Of a stretch of 64,000 nt of DNA, positions 7,758-18,542 are shown piece after piece. Each line of letters opens with the position of its first letter. The first letter of the stretch is position 1. The notes under the pieces were generated by a model. The model did not search any database. It worked only from the letters and a program-made list of their open reading frames with translations, and was not told where the DNA came from. Origin of the DNA: an uncultured Clostridia bacterium (GTDB taxonomy: Bacteria > Bacillota > Clostridia > TANB77 > CAG-508); NCBI GenBank assembly GCA_948857205.1, contig CAQPRV010000062.1:1-64000 (forward strand). Reading direction: 5' to 3'. The position numbers and the translations under genes are program-made.

Positions 7758-10700
7758 ATAATTTTACCTTTTCTTTCCCTAATATATTTTCAAATACTGT
7801 TATAATTTGATCTGTTAAATAAATTTGTCCACAAGGCTTAATGTCTTCTCCAATTTTTATTTGTACATTTATATTATTTTTATCCCCACTAAAATATTTA
7901 ATAGCCCCTCTCAATTTTTCTTTTTGCTCATCTTTTGCACTTGTTATATCTAATGTAAAAATCTTAACCTTTTTTTCTCCAAAATCTCTAATATCATTAG
8001 CTATAATGGTAGTTGTATCATCTTCACGAATACTTAGTCTGCCATCAACCATAACAATATTTTCCTCTATTAAACTTTTTCCTGCTTTTAAGTATGCATT
8101 TTCAAACACAATTATTTCTGCTACTCCATATAAATCTTCAATTGTTACAAAAGCCATAATTTTGTTATTTTTTGTATATTTCTTTTTTATTGATGTTATA
8201 ATTCCTACATATTTTACATTTTGACCATCTTTATACTTTAATTTTGATGTATTTTTTGATATTTCAATTTCTTCATCATTTATATTTGTGTTCATCTGTT
8301 CATCTATATTTCTTAATTCCATTGTGTTAATTGTTGCTTGTGTCTCAATTTGATTCCTTATTTTTTCTAAGGGATGTCCGAGAAATATAAATTCCTAGCA
8401 TTTCTTTTTCTAAGGATAATAGTTCTTTATTTTGTAATTCTTCATGTTCTTCAAAGGTATATTTAATTTCCTTTAATTCTTCTTTTTCTTCCTCTGTTCC
8501 TATATCAAACATTGATACTTGTCCTTTTAAGCCTTTTTTCTTTCCTGCTTGTATTGTATCAATTATAGTTTCAAAAGATGCTAAAAGTGTACTTCTTGTT
8601 TGCTCAAATTCATCAAATACTCCCGCTTTTATTAGACTTTCTATACATTTTTTATTAACCGCTTCATCTGCTATTCTTTCACAGAAGTCTGTAAAGTTTT
8701 TATATGGTCCGTTTTCGTTTCTTTCTTTAACAATACTATTTACTGGAACTGTTCCAACATTTTTTATACTTCCGAAGCCCAAAACGAACTTTTCCAATTT
8801 TTTGTATATCTTTTGTTATTTCGTTTTTATTACTTTTTACATCCTCAACAGTAAATTTTGTATTACTATGATTTATTTCTGGCTTCAATATTTCTATTCC
8901 AAGAGTTTTACACTCATCTATATATTGTGGTATCTTATCTAAATTTCCTAAAAAACTATTTAGAGTTGCAGCCATAAATTCTGCTGGATAATAGGCTTTT
9001 AAATATGCAGTTCTATAGGCTACTACTGCATAACATGCTGCATGTGATTTATTAAAAGCATATTTTGCAAATTCAGCCATTTCATCAAATATCTTATCTG
9101 CGGATTTTTCATCTATTCCATTTCTTACACAACCTGTAACTACTACATTTCCTTCTTCATCCACTTGTCCATGAATAAATATCTCTCTTTCTTTTGCCAT
9201 AACATCTAGCTTTTTCTTTCCCATTGCTCTTCTTACTAAATCTGCTCTTCCTAGAGAATATCCTGCTAAATCACGTACTATTTGCATAACTTGTTCTTGA
9301 TATACCATACATCCATAGGTTACATTTAATATTGGCTCTAAACTTGGATGTGTATATTCGTTATGCCCTGGATGTAATTTTCCTTTTACATATCTTGGTA
9401 TTTGATCCATAGGTCCTGGTCTATATAAGGAAACTCCTGCTATTAAGTCTTCTAAACAGTCTGGTTTTAATTCTTTCATAAAGTTTGTCATACCTTGAGA
9501 CTCAAATTGAAATATTCCACAACTTTTTCCTTCTTGCCATAATTTATATACTTTTGGATCTGCCATTTCTTTATCAAATTCTACATCAATTCCTCTATTT
9601 TCTTTTACCAAATCTAATGTATCTTGAATAACTGTTAAGGTTCTTAAGCCTAAAAAATCCATTTTTAGTAGTCCTAATTCTTCTAAGGTTGTCATTATAT
9701 ATTGTGTTGAAATCTGATTATCTCGTACATATAAGGGTACATAAGTATCTACTGGATCTTTTGTTATAACTATCCCGACATGCATGTGTTGATGCCTGTC
9801 TTGGCATTCCTTCTAGCCCCATTGCTACATCTAAAACCTTTTTTACTGTCTCATCTGTTTCATATAAATCGTTCAATTCTTTATTTTGATCTAATGCCTT
9901 TTTTATTGTTATGTGCAATTCGTTAGGAATCATTTTTGCTAGATTATCCGCTTCAGAATATGCAACATCTAAAACTCTTGACACATCTCGAATTACCATT
10001 CTGGCAGACATTGTTCCAAAAGTTATAATCTGTGAAACATGATCATGACCATATTTTTCTGAAACATAATCTATTACATCTTGCCTATGCTCATAACAAA
10101 AGTCAACATCAAAGTCAGGCATACTAATTCTTTCTGGATTCAAAAATCTTTCAAAAAGCAATCCATATTTCATAGGATCAATATCTGTAATTTCTATTGC
10201 ATAAGCAATAATTGAACCAGCACCGAGAACCTCTACCTGGTCCTACTGGAATTCTATGTGTTTTAGCATAATGAATAAAATCCCATACAATTAAGAAATA
10301 GTCTACATATCCCATTTCTTTAATTACATTTAATTCATATTCTGCTCTATCTAATATTTCTTTTGATGGATTTTCTCCATATCTATTTTTAATACCATCA
10401 TCACATAATTTTTTAAAATAATCGTAGTGTGTTGCAAATTCTTTTGGAACATCATAATTTGGAAGTATTGTATTTCCAAATTCAAATTCTACATTACATT
10501 TTTCTGCAATTTTTACAGTATTTTCAATTGCATCAGGAAATGCTTTAAAATACTCACTCATTTCCTCTGGCGATTTTACATATAATTCATCTGTTTCAAA
10601 CCTCATTCTGTCAAGATCACTCATTCTTTTACCTGTTTGTATACACAATAAAACTTCATGATTATATGCATCTTCTCTTTTTAAATAATGTGCATCATTT

Positions 10701-11308
10701 GTAGCTACAAGTTGTATATCTAGCTTCCTAGCCAGTGCTACTAGCTTTTGATTTGCTAAAACTTGTTCTTTTATTCCATTATTTTGAATTTCTATATAAT
10801 AATCTTCTCCAAAAATTTTTTTATGCCATAAGGCTATTTCTTCTGCTTTTTCGTTTTGACCATTTAATAAGGCTTGATTTACTGAACCAGCTAAACACGC
10901 ACTTAAACATATAAGACCTTCATGATATTTTTCTAACATCTCTAAATCTATACGTGGCTTATAATAATACCCCTCTGTAAATCCAATTGATACTAATTTA
11001 CTTAAATTTTTGTAGCCTTCATTATTTTTTGCTAGTAAAATTAAATGGTTATATCTATTGTCAATATTGGGTTCTTTATCAAAACGTGAACGAGGTGCAA
11101 CATATACTTCACATCCTATTATTGGCTTTATTCCTTCTGCTTTACATGCTTTATAAAAGTCAATTGCTCCATACATAACTCCATGGTCTGTAATAGCAAT
11201 TGATTTCATTCCAAGTTCTTTAGCTCTTTTGGGCAAATCTTTTATTCTATTTGCTCCATCTAATAAACTGAATTCACTATGTATATGTAAATGTACAAAA
11301 TCTGACAT
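7747..11308 (-). CDS. dnaE: DNA polymerase III alpha subunit DnaE with four +1 frameshifts
   Basis: DnaE-type replicative polymerase. An N-terminal PHP domain (MSDFVHLHIHSEFSLLDG) is followed by the polymerase core with PDFDVDF, helix-hairpin-helix and a C-terminal OB fold (VKYVGIITSIKKKY). The gene is intact except for four single extra C bases at 10225, 9777, 8774 and 8380 (minus-strand C, plus-strand G). Each sits directly before a conserved Gly codon: GRGS-G-AGS, STHAC-G-IVI, RFGL-G-SIKN, IS-G-HPL. Removing them gives 3558 nt and a 1185-residue product of normal length, with no other stop or gap. Everything else is well conserved, so this does not look like a decayed pseudogene. GAGGGGAGAAAAAGG precedes the ATG. 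The 3' end overlaps the next gene. Confidence 0.9.
8378..8380 (-). other. dnaE: In-frame CGG +1 shift site, dnaE site 4
   Basis: Coding strand ATT TCT C GGA CAT CCC. The zero frame reads CGG and stops 12 codons later. Skipping the C gives ISGHPLEKIRNQIE, the conserved segment before the OB domain. Confidence 0.85.
8772..8774 (-). other. dnaE: In-frame CGG +1 shift site, dnaE site 3
   Basis: Coding strand GGG CTT C GGA AGT ATA. Skipping the C restores RFGLGSIKNVG, the conserved GLG-(A/S)-IK motif of DnaE. Confidence 0.85.
9775..9777 (-). other. dnaE: In-frame CGG +1 shift site, dnaE site 2
   Basis: Coding strand GCA TGT C GGG ATA GTT. Skipping the C restores ASTHACGIVITKD, the conserved HA-(A/C/G)-G-(I/V)-V motif. 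Confidence 0.85.
10223..10225 (-). other. dnaE: In-frame CGG +1 shift site, dnaE site 1
   Basis: Coding strand GGT TCT C GGT GCT GGT. Skipping the C restores VGPGRGSGAGSIIAY, the conserved GPGRGS-(A/G)-AGS motif of the polymerase palm. Confidence 0.85.
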
Positions 11309-11471
11309 CCTTTTTCTCCCCTCAAAGTTAAATAAATTAAAAAGTGTTACTTAAAGCTTAAGTATAATTTATGTTATAACTTTCTTTTTTTAGTATTATA
11401 TCAATTTATTCTCCAAAATTCTACATCTATAATATAAAATTTTTAGTAATTTAATTAGCATATTTATTTGT

Positions 11472-11727
11472 ATGGCAATCGCTTAAAGTTTTAATTTTTT
11501 ATTTGTTAATATTTATAAAATCTGCTCGCTCCCAAAGGATTATAATTATTTATTGTTTTCGTTGCCCCATTCTCAAAATTCTATAGAAAAGTTTTCTAAC
11601 TTTTCTAAGAATTTTGGAACGGTTACCCCGGAGTCACTCAAAAATAAATAATTATAATCCTTCTCGCGCTATTTTTAATAAAATAACTATTAACAAATAA
11701 AAAATTAAAACTTTAAGCGATTACCAT
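11472..11727. repeat. Large palindromic intergenic repeat, copy 1
   Basis: A 256-bp nested palindrome. The outer arms start ATGGCAATCGCTTAAAG and end in the matching inverted copy (CTTTAAGCGATTACCAT), about 40 bp long. The inner arms at ~11535-11660 are AAGGATTATAATTATTTATT and its exact inverse. The core 11525-11670 contains TGCCCCATTCT on one side and GAACGGTTACCCC with GGAGTCA on the other. It is about 85 percent identical by eye to the core of the repeat at 20768-20913, in opposite orientation. No coding capacity and no transposase inside, so MITE-like or REP-like. Confidence 0.85.
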
Positions 11728-11734
11728 AATTTAA

Positions 11735-11763
11735 TTGACATTTGTTTAAGCTTTACTTATAAT
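11735..11763 (+). promoter_or_regulatory. Promoter of the thioesterase gene
   Basis: Perfect consensus: TTGACA, 17-base spacer, TATAAT. It lies 25 bases before the start at 11789, immediately beside the end of the palindromic repeat. Confidence 0.8.
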
Positions 11764-11788
11764 AACAATTTGAAAGGATGATATTAAA

Positions 11789-12202
11789 ATGAGTATTAAT
11801 TATGAAAGAAAAATAAATTATTATGAAACAGATAAAATGGGAATTGTACATCATTCAAACTATATAAGATTTTTAGAGGAAGCAAGATGTTATATGTTAA
11901 ATAAAATGAATATTCCATACTCATATCTTGAAGAACAAGGAATAATGATACCTGTTTTAGGTGTAAACTGTTCTTTTAAGCAACATGTAACATTTGATGA
12001 CACAATTATAATTGAACCTTACATTAAGGATTTTAATGGGGTAAGGTTAACAGTTGGATATAATGTTAAAGATAAACAAAATGGTAATATTATTTTAACT
12101 GGAGAAACAAAACACTGTTTTACAGATATAAATTTAAAGCCTATACGAATACAGAAACAATTTCCAAATATCTATGATACATTTATTAAATTAAAAAAAT
12201 GA
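11789..12202 (+). CDS. Acyl-CoA thioesterase, YbgC/4HBT family
   Basis: A 137-residue hotdog-fold thioesterase that hydrolyses acyl-CoA esters. The active-site region YETDKMGIVHHSNYIRFLEE (residues ~12-31) matches the YbgC/FcbC pattern, with the catalytic Asp in the DxMG(I/V)VHHxxY motif. Length is typical. RBS GAAAGGATGATATTAAA precedes the ATG. It converges with recD2; their 3' ends are separated by six bases and share a terminator hairpin. Exact substrate unknown. Confidence 0.88.
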   Translation: MSINYERKINYYETDKMGIVHHSNYIRFLEEARCYMLNKMNIPYSYLEEQGIMIPVLGVNCSFKQHVTFDDTIIIEPYIKDFNGVRLTVGYNVKDKQNGNIILTGETKHCFTDINLKPIRIQKQFPNIYDTFIKLKK

Positions 12203-12237
12203 GATTAATTAGGATGCACCTAATTGTCTCATTTTAT
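12196..12237. terminator. Shared bidirectional terminator, thioesterase/recD2
   Basis: Arms AAAATGAGATTAATTAGG and CCTAATTGTCTCATTTT with a five-base loop between convergent genes. T runs on both strands. The last codons of recD2 lie inside it. Confidence 0.75.
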
Positions 12238-14441
12238 CTTCTAATCCTGTATTTCTTTTTTTACTATCAATATTTTGTATCATATATTGTACTACTTTCT
12301 CATATCCTACTATTATTAATAACTTTTTTGCTCTTGTTATTCCTGTATAAAGTAGGTTTCTTGTCATAAGCATTGGTGCAGATGGCGGTATTGCCATTAT
12401 AACTACATCAAATTCACTTCCGTTGTGCTTTATGTATTGTTATGCTATAACTATGTTCTATTTGATCCAAATCTTGATAATCATATAATGCTATTTTTTC
12501 ATCATCAAATTTAATTTCTATTTGTTTGTTTACTTCGTCTATTTTTTGTACTGTACCTATTTCTCCATTAAAGACTCCTCGTCCCCACTCTTTGCTCCCT
12601 TTTATGTCTTTTTGCCAATCTATATCATAATTATTTTTTATCTGCATTACCCTATCATTAATTCTATATATTGCCCCCATACTTAACTTTTCTGATAATC
12701 CATTTTTTGCTGGATTTAAATTTTCCTGCAATACTTTATTTAGTTCTCTTGTTCCTATTATGCCTTTTTTTGTTGGTGTTAGTACTTGTATATTTTGAAA
12801 GAAATCATAGTTTCCAAATTTTTTTAATCTTCCTGTACACAAAGATATTATTTCTGATACTACTTTTTCTTGTGAATTCTGTTTTATAAAGAAAAAGTCT
12901 TCTTGCATTTCTTCTGAAGTGTTTTCTTCTTTTTTTATAAAATTTTCTCCATTGTTTACTCTATGTGCATTTAATACTATTTTGCTTTTTGCTGCTTGTC
13001 TAAAAATCTTGTCTAAGTGTATTGTTGTTATTTCTTCTGAATGTATTAAATCTTTTAGTACTGTTCCTGGTCCCACTGATGCTAATTGATCCTCATCTCC
13101 TACTAATATTAGTTTTGTACTTTTATAAATACATTTTAATAGATAATTCATTAGAAACATATCTACCATAGACATTTCATCAACAATTATTATATCAGCA
13201 TCTATTGGTGCTCCTTCATAATCTGTGTCATTTTTATATAGGCTATCTTCGTCAATTTTTCCTATTTCTAATAGTCTATGTAATGTTGATGCTTCTTTTT
13301 CTGTTGCTTCTGTCATCCTTTTAGCAGCTCTTCCTGTTGGTGCACATAATACTACTTTTTTTCCATTTCTTTCGTATATTTCAATTATACTTTTTATTAT
13401 TGTTGTTTTTCCTGTTCCTGGTCCACCAGTTATAATTGTTACATTATTTTCGTTTATTAATTCTATTGCTTCTTTTTGTTTGTTTGATAATTCTATTTTA
13501 GAGTTTCCTTCTATTTTATCTAATTCTTCATTTATGTTTTTTACTTTTTTTATATTTTTACTTTGTTGTAGTCTTTTTATTCTAATTGCAATTTCTTGTT
13601 CTGTTTCATAAAAATGTTTTATATAAATAAAATTATTATTTTCTCTTTCTTCTACGACAATTTCATTTTTTACTTTTAAATTTATTATTCCATCTTCTAC
13701 ATTTTCTTTTGTTATATCTAATAGTTGTATTACAAATTGTATTAAATTATCTTCATTTACACAACTATTTCCATTATAAGTGCTTCTAATTAATGCGTAT
13801 TTTATTCCACTTTCTACTCTTTTGTTATTATCATAACTTATTCCAATTTCTAATGCCATTTTATCTATCTGCTTAAAATCTATCCCTCTTGCTAAGTCTA
13901 TTAAGATATATGGATTTGATTCTATTTCTTCTATTGCATTTATTCCATATAATTCATACACTTTCTTTGCATGCTCTGCTCCTATTCCAAATCTTTCTAA
14001 AAATCCAACTATTTGCCACATTTCCCAGTTTTCTATGAAGCTTTCTGATATCTCTTTTGCTTTCTTTTCTGATATTCCTTTTATTTGTGCTAGTTTTAAG
14101 GGGTCATATTTTAATATGTGAATGGTTTCTTCCCCAAATTTATTTATTATTCTTTTTGATATTGCTTCTCCTATTCCTTTTATGTTGCCATTTGCTAAAT
14201 ATCGTTGTAATGATCCTGTTGTTTTTGGCATCATTTTCTCGAATGTGTCTATTTTAAATTGTCTTCCATATTCCTTATGCTCAACAAATTTTCCTTCTAA
14301 TTTAAGTGTGTCTCCAGTATTTATAAATGGTAGATATCCTACTATTGTTGTGATTTCTTCTTCTGATTCAAAATCTGCTATTGTATAACTATTTACTTCG
14401 TTTCTATATCGTATATCTAGTACTTCTCCTGTTATTTCCAT
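12209..14441 (-). CDS. recD2: RecD2-type 5'-3' DNA helicase with one +1 frameshift
   Basis: A stand-alone RecD2 (RecD/TraA family) superfamily-1 helicase, normally used in DNA repair without RecBC. The N-terminal OB-like and helix-hairpin-helix region is followed by Walker A GGPGTGKTT (about residue 350), Walker B IIVDEMSMVD and the C-terminal UvrD-like motif SYSITIHKAQGSEFD. A single extra C at 12422 lies before the Gly of that last motif (GCA CAA C GGA AGT GAA) and would stop the zero frame two codons later. With it skipped the product is 743 residues, the normal length. Start 14441 is chosen because AGAGGAGAAATAC precedes ATG and homologues begin at this point. Confidence 0.9.
12420..12422 (-). 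other. recD2: In-frame CGG +1 shift site, recD2
   Basis: Coding strand AAA GCA CAA C GGA AGT GAA TTT GAT. Zero-frame CGG leads to a stop two codons later. The +1 frame restores HKAQGSEFD plus a normal ~70-residue C-terminus. This is the only one of the seven clear sites where the preceding codon ends in A rather than T. Confidence 0.85.
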
Positions 14442-14649
14442 GTATTTCTCCTCTGCTATTTTTATGTGTATTGTAAATATATACAATTTATTTTTAAATA
14501 TAAGGCTTAACTCCACTTATAATGTGTTATTATTATATAAACATTTTTATGTTTAGTCAAGGTTTTAAAATATATTATTTTATATCTTCCTCTACTTTTG
14601 TAATTTCTTAGCATAATGTAAGGTAACTAAAAGTTAAATTAATATGTAA

Positions 14650-15000
14650 TTATGCATCATCTATATTATCTATTATGTCTTTACATTCTTTCCAACTGAC
14701 TACTTTTAAACATTCATATTCATATGATAACTTTTTAGCGATTTCTTTTGTATTATCAGTAGATTTTAAATCTGCTATTATTATGTTTTTAAGGTATTCT
14801 TCTCTGCCATATAATATCTTAAATAGGGTTGCTCGCAAAAAACCTTCTATTTTTTCTTCTTGGTTCTTTACTGCTATAATTAAATATATTCCATCTGATG
14901 TTAATTTTGTATATGTACATAAGTATATAATATTTTTTATTATTTCAAATAATCCATAAATAGCTAGTGTCCAAAATATGGTATTTAATACTAATTCCAT
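14650..15000 (-). CDS. Small membrane-anchored protein, glycosyltransferase-like fragment
   Basis: A 116-residue protein with one N-terminal membrane helix (residues ~5-27) and a soluble part containing LIIAVKNQEEKIEGFLRATL and IIIADLKSTDNTKEIAKKL. The second segment resembles the nucleotide-sugar binding start of GT-A fold glycosyltransferases (ADxxSxDxT), but the catalytic remainder is missing. It is probably a short, family-specific protein of Clostridia rather than an active enzyme. RBS ATAGGAGGCTTTAAAATA precedes the ATG. It lies between rplQ and recD2 on the same strand. Confidence 0.6.
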   Translation of the reverse strand: MELVLNTIFWTLAIYGLFEIIKNIIYLCTYTKLTSDGIYLIIAVKNQEEKIEGFLRATLFKILYGREEYLKNIIIADLKSTDNTKEIAKKLSYEYECLKVVSWKECKDIIDNIDDA

Positions 15001-15080
15001 TATTTTAAAGCCTCCTATGGAATATTATATGTTTTTTATTTATTTTATGTGAAAATGTTGTTTTTATCTTCATATTATAA

Positions 15081-15117
15081 AAAAAGAATATACTTAATAT
15101 TAAGATATATTCCTTTT
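15081..15117 (-). terminator. Terminator of the ribosomal superoperon
   Basis: Nested arms around the palindrome CTTAATATTAAG, flanked by AAGGAATATA / TATATTCTTTT. On the minus strand it ends in a seven-T run, 21 bases after the rplQ stop. Confidence 0.8.
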
Positions 15118-15137
15118 AATTATTACTTTTATTTACA

Positions 15138-15674
15138 TTAAATAAGTTGTAATATAGCAACTTCTGCTCCGTCTCCTCTACGTGGACCAGCTTTAACAAT
15201 ACGAGTAAATCCACCTATATTTTTACCAGCATATTTTGGAGCTATTTCATTAAATAATTTTGATGGTAAGTCTATATTATTTCCTTCGCTATCTTTAACT
15301 TTGTTTAATTTTCTCATCATTTTTCTTCTAGCATTTAATCTAGTTGGCATATCTTTTTGTCTTTGTTCTGTAGTTTCTTCTTTTACTACTTTTAAGTATT
15401 CTTTACCATTTTTACTTTTTACTAATTCTGTTTCTTTATTTCCTTTTGCATCTAATTTTGCTTTTATTACTTTAACATCTACCATTTCGAAGTTATCTTT
15501 TTCTTTTATAGCAAGTGATATTAAGCTATCTGCAATTGCTTTAACTTCTTTTGCTCTGGCACAAGTAGTTTCTATTTTTCCATGCATAATTAAGTCAGTT
15601 GTTAAATTTTTTAGCATTGCCATTCTTATATCTGTTGTTTTTCCTAATTTTCTATTAGTAGCCAATTTTTTCAC
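15138..15674 (-). CDS. rplQ: Ribosomal protein L17
   Basis: Large-subunit protein bL17, recognisable from the N-terminus ([21 protein letters not shown]) and the C-terminal [21 protein letters not shown]. At 178 residues it is longer than the usual 112-130. The extra length is an insertion of about 50 residues rich in Lys and Glu at ~57-105, between the conserved halves. Last gene of the superoperon, followed by a strong terminator. Confidence 0.95.
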   Translation of the reverse strand: MKKLATNRKLGKTTDIRMAMLKNLTTDLIMHGKIETTCARAKEVKAIADSLISLAIKEKDNFEMVDVKVIKAKLDAKGNKETELVKSKNGKEYLKVVKEETTEQRQKDMPTRLNARRKMMRKLNKVKDSEGNNIDLPSKLFNEIAPKYAGKNIGGFTRIVKAGPRRGDGAEVAILQLI

Positions 15675-15770
15675 CTTCCTTTATAATGTCAGGCATAATC
15701 ATTAATATTTTTTTTGATATGTTGTTTCTCTTTCTTATTAATGAATTGCCCTTATATTTATTTTTTGTTT

Positions 15771-16718
15771 TTATTCTTCTTCTCTTGCAAAATCTAATCC
15801 TAATGAATGTAATTTTGCTGTTACTTCGTCAAATGACTTTTTACCTAAATTTCTTACTTTTAGCATATCTGTTTCAGATTTACTTGTTAAATCTTCAACT
15901 GTAGATATTCCAGCTCTTTTTAAACAGTTGAAAGATCTTACAGATAATTCTAGTTCTTCTATTGACATTTCAAGAACTTTTTCTTTTTTATCTTCTTCTT
16001 TTTCTATCATTACTTGTGTATTTTTTGTAGCTTCTGATAAGTCAATAAATAGTTCTAAATGTCCTGTCATAACTTTTGCTGCTAAGCTTAAAGCTTCATG
16101 TGCTTTTAAGCTTCCATCTGTCCACACTTCTATTATTAGTTTATCATAATCAACCATTTGACCAACTCTAGTGTTTTCTACTTGGTAATTTACTTTTTTG
16201 ACAGGTGTATAAATAGAGTCTATTGGTAATACTGATATGTCTTGATTTGGCTTTTTATTTTTTTCAGCTGAATTGTATCCTCTACCTTTATCAGCAGTCA
16301 TTTCAATTTTTAAACTTCCACCTTTTGAAACTGTGGCAATATGTAAGTCTGGGTTTAATACTTCTATTGTTCCATCTGTTATGATATCTTCTGCTTTAAC
16401 TTCTCCCTCTCCTTTGAAGTCTATTCTAAGTATTTTTTCTTCGTTATCACTAGTTTTTAATCTGACATTTTTTAAGTTTACTATTATTTCTGGTACATCT
16501 TCCACTACATTAGGTATTGTTGAAAATTCATGTAATACACCATCTATTTTTGCACTTGTTATTGCACATCCAGGAAGTGATGAAAGTAAGATTCTCCTTA
16601 ATGAGTTTCCTATTGTTACACCATAACCTCTTTCTAATGGTTCACATACAAATTTTGCATAGTTATTTATATCGTCAACCTCTAGACATTCAATATTTGG
16701 CTTTTCAAATTCTATCAT
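15771..16718 (-). CDS. rpoA: RNA polymerase alpha subunit
   Basis: A 315-residue alpha subunit. The N-terminal assembly domain has [20 protein letters not shown], followed by a linker and a C-terminal domain ([22 protein letters not shown]) that contacts UP elements and activators. Length and order are normal. It lies between rpsD and rplQ, as usual in Clostridia. Confidence 0.97.
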   Translation of the reverse strand: MIEFEKPNIECLEVDDINNYAKFVCEPLERGYGVTIGNSLRRILLSSLPGCAITSAKIDGVLHEFSTIPNVVEDVPEIIVNLKNVRLKTSDNEEKILRIDFKGEGEVKAEDIITDGTIEVLNPDLHIATVSKGGSLKIEMTADKGRGYNSAEKNKKPNQDISVLPIDSIYTPVKKVNYQVENTRVGQMVDYDKLIIEVWTDGSLKAHEALSLAAKVMTGHLELFIDLSEATKNTQVMIEKEEDKKEKVLEMSIEELELSVRSFNCLKRAGISTVEDLTSKSETDMLKVRNLGKKSFDEVTAKLHSLGLDFAREEE

Positions 16719-16830
16719 TTTTACCTCCTAATATTTTGAGAATAAATCTCTTTAAAAACTTTGCAGGTTTTTAAGTAAAATGTGTTTAAAGTTTTTATTA
16801 AACCTTTTATTATTACTTTTACTTTAGTTA

Positions 16831-17457
16831 TTATTTTGAGTAAAGCTCTACTATTAAATGCTCTTCAATTGCAATATCTATATCTTCTCTAGATGCTAAT
16901 CTAATTACTTTACCACTTAATTTTTCTGTGTCTCTTTCTAGCCATGATGGAACTGGTCTTTTTGAAGATTCTTCTGCATTTATTTTTATTGTACCATTAT
17001 CTTTTTTGCTTTCTCTTACTGATATTACGTCTCCTGGTTTAACTATATATGAAGGTATATTTACTTTTTTACCATTTACTTCAAATTGTGCATGATTTAC
17101 AAATTGTCTTGCTTGTGCTCTTGAAGTTCCATACCCTAATCTATATACAACATTATCTAGTCTGCTTTCTAATAATTGTAATAAGTTTTCACCTGTTACA
17201 CCTTTTTTATTTGAAGCCATTTCGAAATATTTTCTAAATTGTTTTTCTCCAACTCCATAATATGCTTTTGTTTTTTGTTTTTCTCTTAACTGTGTTCCGT
17301 ATTCAGAAAGTTTTGCTCTTTTTTGTCCATGGTCTCCTGGTGCATAGTTTCTTCTTGATATACTACATTTATCTGAAAAACATCTTTCACCTTTTAAGAA
17401 CAATTTTTGTCCTTCTCTACGGCATCTACGACATTGTTCGTCTTTATATCTTGCCAT
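16831..17457 (-). CDS. rpsD: Ribosomal protein S4, zinc-binding form
   Basis: Small-subunit protein uS4, 208 residues, a primary 16S rRNA binder and in many Firmicutes a repressor of its own mRNA. It has the C+ form of the N-terminus, with Cys pairs in [10 protein letters not shown] and the later GERCFSDKC, then the S4 RNA-binding fold ([20 protein letters not shown]). It lies inside the alpha operon between rpsK and rpoA, the Clostridial arrangement. Confidence 0.97.
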   Translation of the reverse strand: MARYKDEQCRRCRREGQKLFLKGERCFSDKCSISRRNYAPGDHGQKRAKLSEYGTQLREKQKTKAYYGVGEKQFRKYFEMASNKKGVTGENLLQLLESRLDNVVYRLGYGTSRAQARQFVNHAQFEVNGKKVNIPSYIVKPGDVISVRESKKDNGTIKINAEESSKRPVPSWLERDTEKLSGKVIRLASREDIDIAIEEHLIVELYSK

Positions 17458-17543
17458 TTTATAACTCCTTTCTTTTTCTAATAGCTTTCTTTATTTCTAT
17501 AATTTTTTAAATTTTTCCTTTATTATCTGCTTTACATTTTCAC

Positions 17544-17939
17544 CTATACTCTTCTTCTTTTTGGTGGTCTACATCCATTATGTGGTATTGGTGTTACATC
17601 TTTTATTGCACTTATTTCAAGACCAGCTGTTTGTAGTGATCTTATTGCTGCTTCTCTTCCTGAACCTGGTCCTTTAACAAATACTTCTACAGATTTTAAA
17701 CCATGTTCCATTGCTGCTTTTGCAGCTGTTTCAGCAACTTGACCTGCTGCATATGGTGTGCTTTTTCTAGAACCTTTGAAACCTAATTCTCCAGCACTTC
17801 CCCATGATATTGTATTTCCTTGTGTATCTGTTATTGTAACTATTGTATTATTAAAACTAGAATGAATATGAGCTGAACCTTTTTCAATGTTTTTTCTATT
17901 TCTTCTAGCTACTTTTTTAGTTGCTACACTTTTAGCCAT
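17544..17939 (-). CDS. rpsK: Ribosomal protein S11
   Basis: uS11, 131 residues, part of the 30S platform near the 3' end of 16S rRNA. Conserved stretches are [18 protein letters not shown] and the C-terminal [16 protein letters not shown]. The start at 17939 follows AAGGAGGAATTATGCAAA. An upstream in-frame ATG at 17963 precedes this ribosome binding site and is unlikely to be used. Confidence 0.96.
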   Translation of the reverse strand: MAKSVATKKVARRNRKNIEKGSAHIHSSFNNTIVTITDTQGNTISWGSAGELGFKGSRKSTPYAAGQVAETAAKAAMEHGLKSVEVFVKGPGSGREAAIRSLQTAGLEISAIKDVTPIPHNGCRPPKRRRV

Positions 17940-18155
17940 TTTGCATAATTCCTCCTTATTCAAAATTTAATTCTAAACTAAAATTCACTTTTATAAATCT
18001 TTTAATTTCTTAAATGTGTATTTTTTAAATTTATTAAAATTAGTATATAGTGCATTTTTAAGATTTATTTTAAGATGAAGACATACTCTTTGTACATCAA
18101 AGTTTGAAATAAATAATAAAAATGTACATGATGTTGATTTTAATTAATTTAGGAT

Positions 18156-18527
18156 TTATTTTTTGCTTTTACTAACTAATTTTCTAGGACCTTTTCTAGT
18201 TCTAGCATTAGTTTTTGTTCTTTGACCTCTAACTGGTAGTCCTCTTCTATGTCTTAAACCTCTATAACATCCGATTTCTGTAAGTCTTTTAATGTTTAAA
18301 GCAACTTCTCTTCTTAGGTCTCCTTCAACTGTATAAGTTTCATCAATTACTTTTCTAATATCATTTACTTGATCATCTGTTAAGTCTTTTACTCTAGTGT
18401 CTGGATTGATACCAGCTTTTTCAAGAATTTTTTTAGAACTTGCTACTCCTATTCCATAAATATATGTAAGTCCTATTTCTACTCTTTTTTCTTTAGGTAA
18501 ATCTACTCCCGCTATACGAGCCATATT
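18156..18527 (-). CDS. rpsM: Ribosomal protein S13
   Basis: uS13, 123 residues, contacting the 50S subunit through bridge B1. [26 protein letters not shown] and the C-terminal [17 protein letters not shown] are canonical. The start at 18527 follows GTGGAGGTGCAAAAAA. It is separated from rpmJ by about 200 bp and from rpsK by about 200 bp, both unusually long for this operon. Confidence 0.96.
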   Translation of the reverse strand, partial: NMARIAGVDLPKEKRVEIGLTYIYGIGVASSKKILEKAGINPDTRVKDLTDDQVNDIRKVIDETYTVEGDLRREVALNIKRLTEIGCYRGLRHRRGLPVRGQRTKTNARTRKGPRKLVSKSKK

Positions 18528-18542
18528 TTTTTGCACCTCCAC

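Noticed and set aside
8345..11308. dnaE as several separate genes or an intein/split polymerase
   Set aside because: The pieces overlap or abut at conserved motifs with no new starts or ribosome binding sites. One-base corrections give a single normal-length protein.
11472..11727. Palindromic repeat as a CRISPR array or a transposon with coding capacity
   Set aside because: No regularly spaced short repeats and no open frame. Two dispersed copies with hairpin symmetry fit a MITE/REP-type element.
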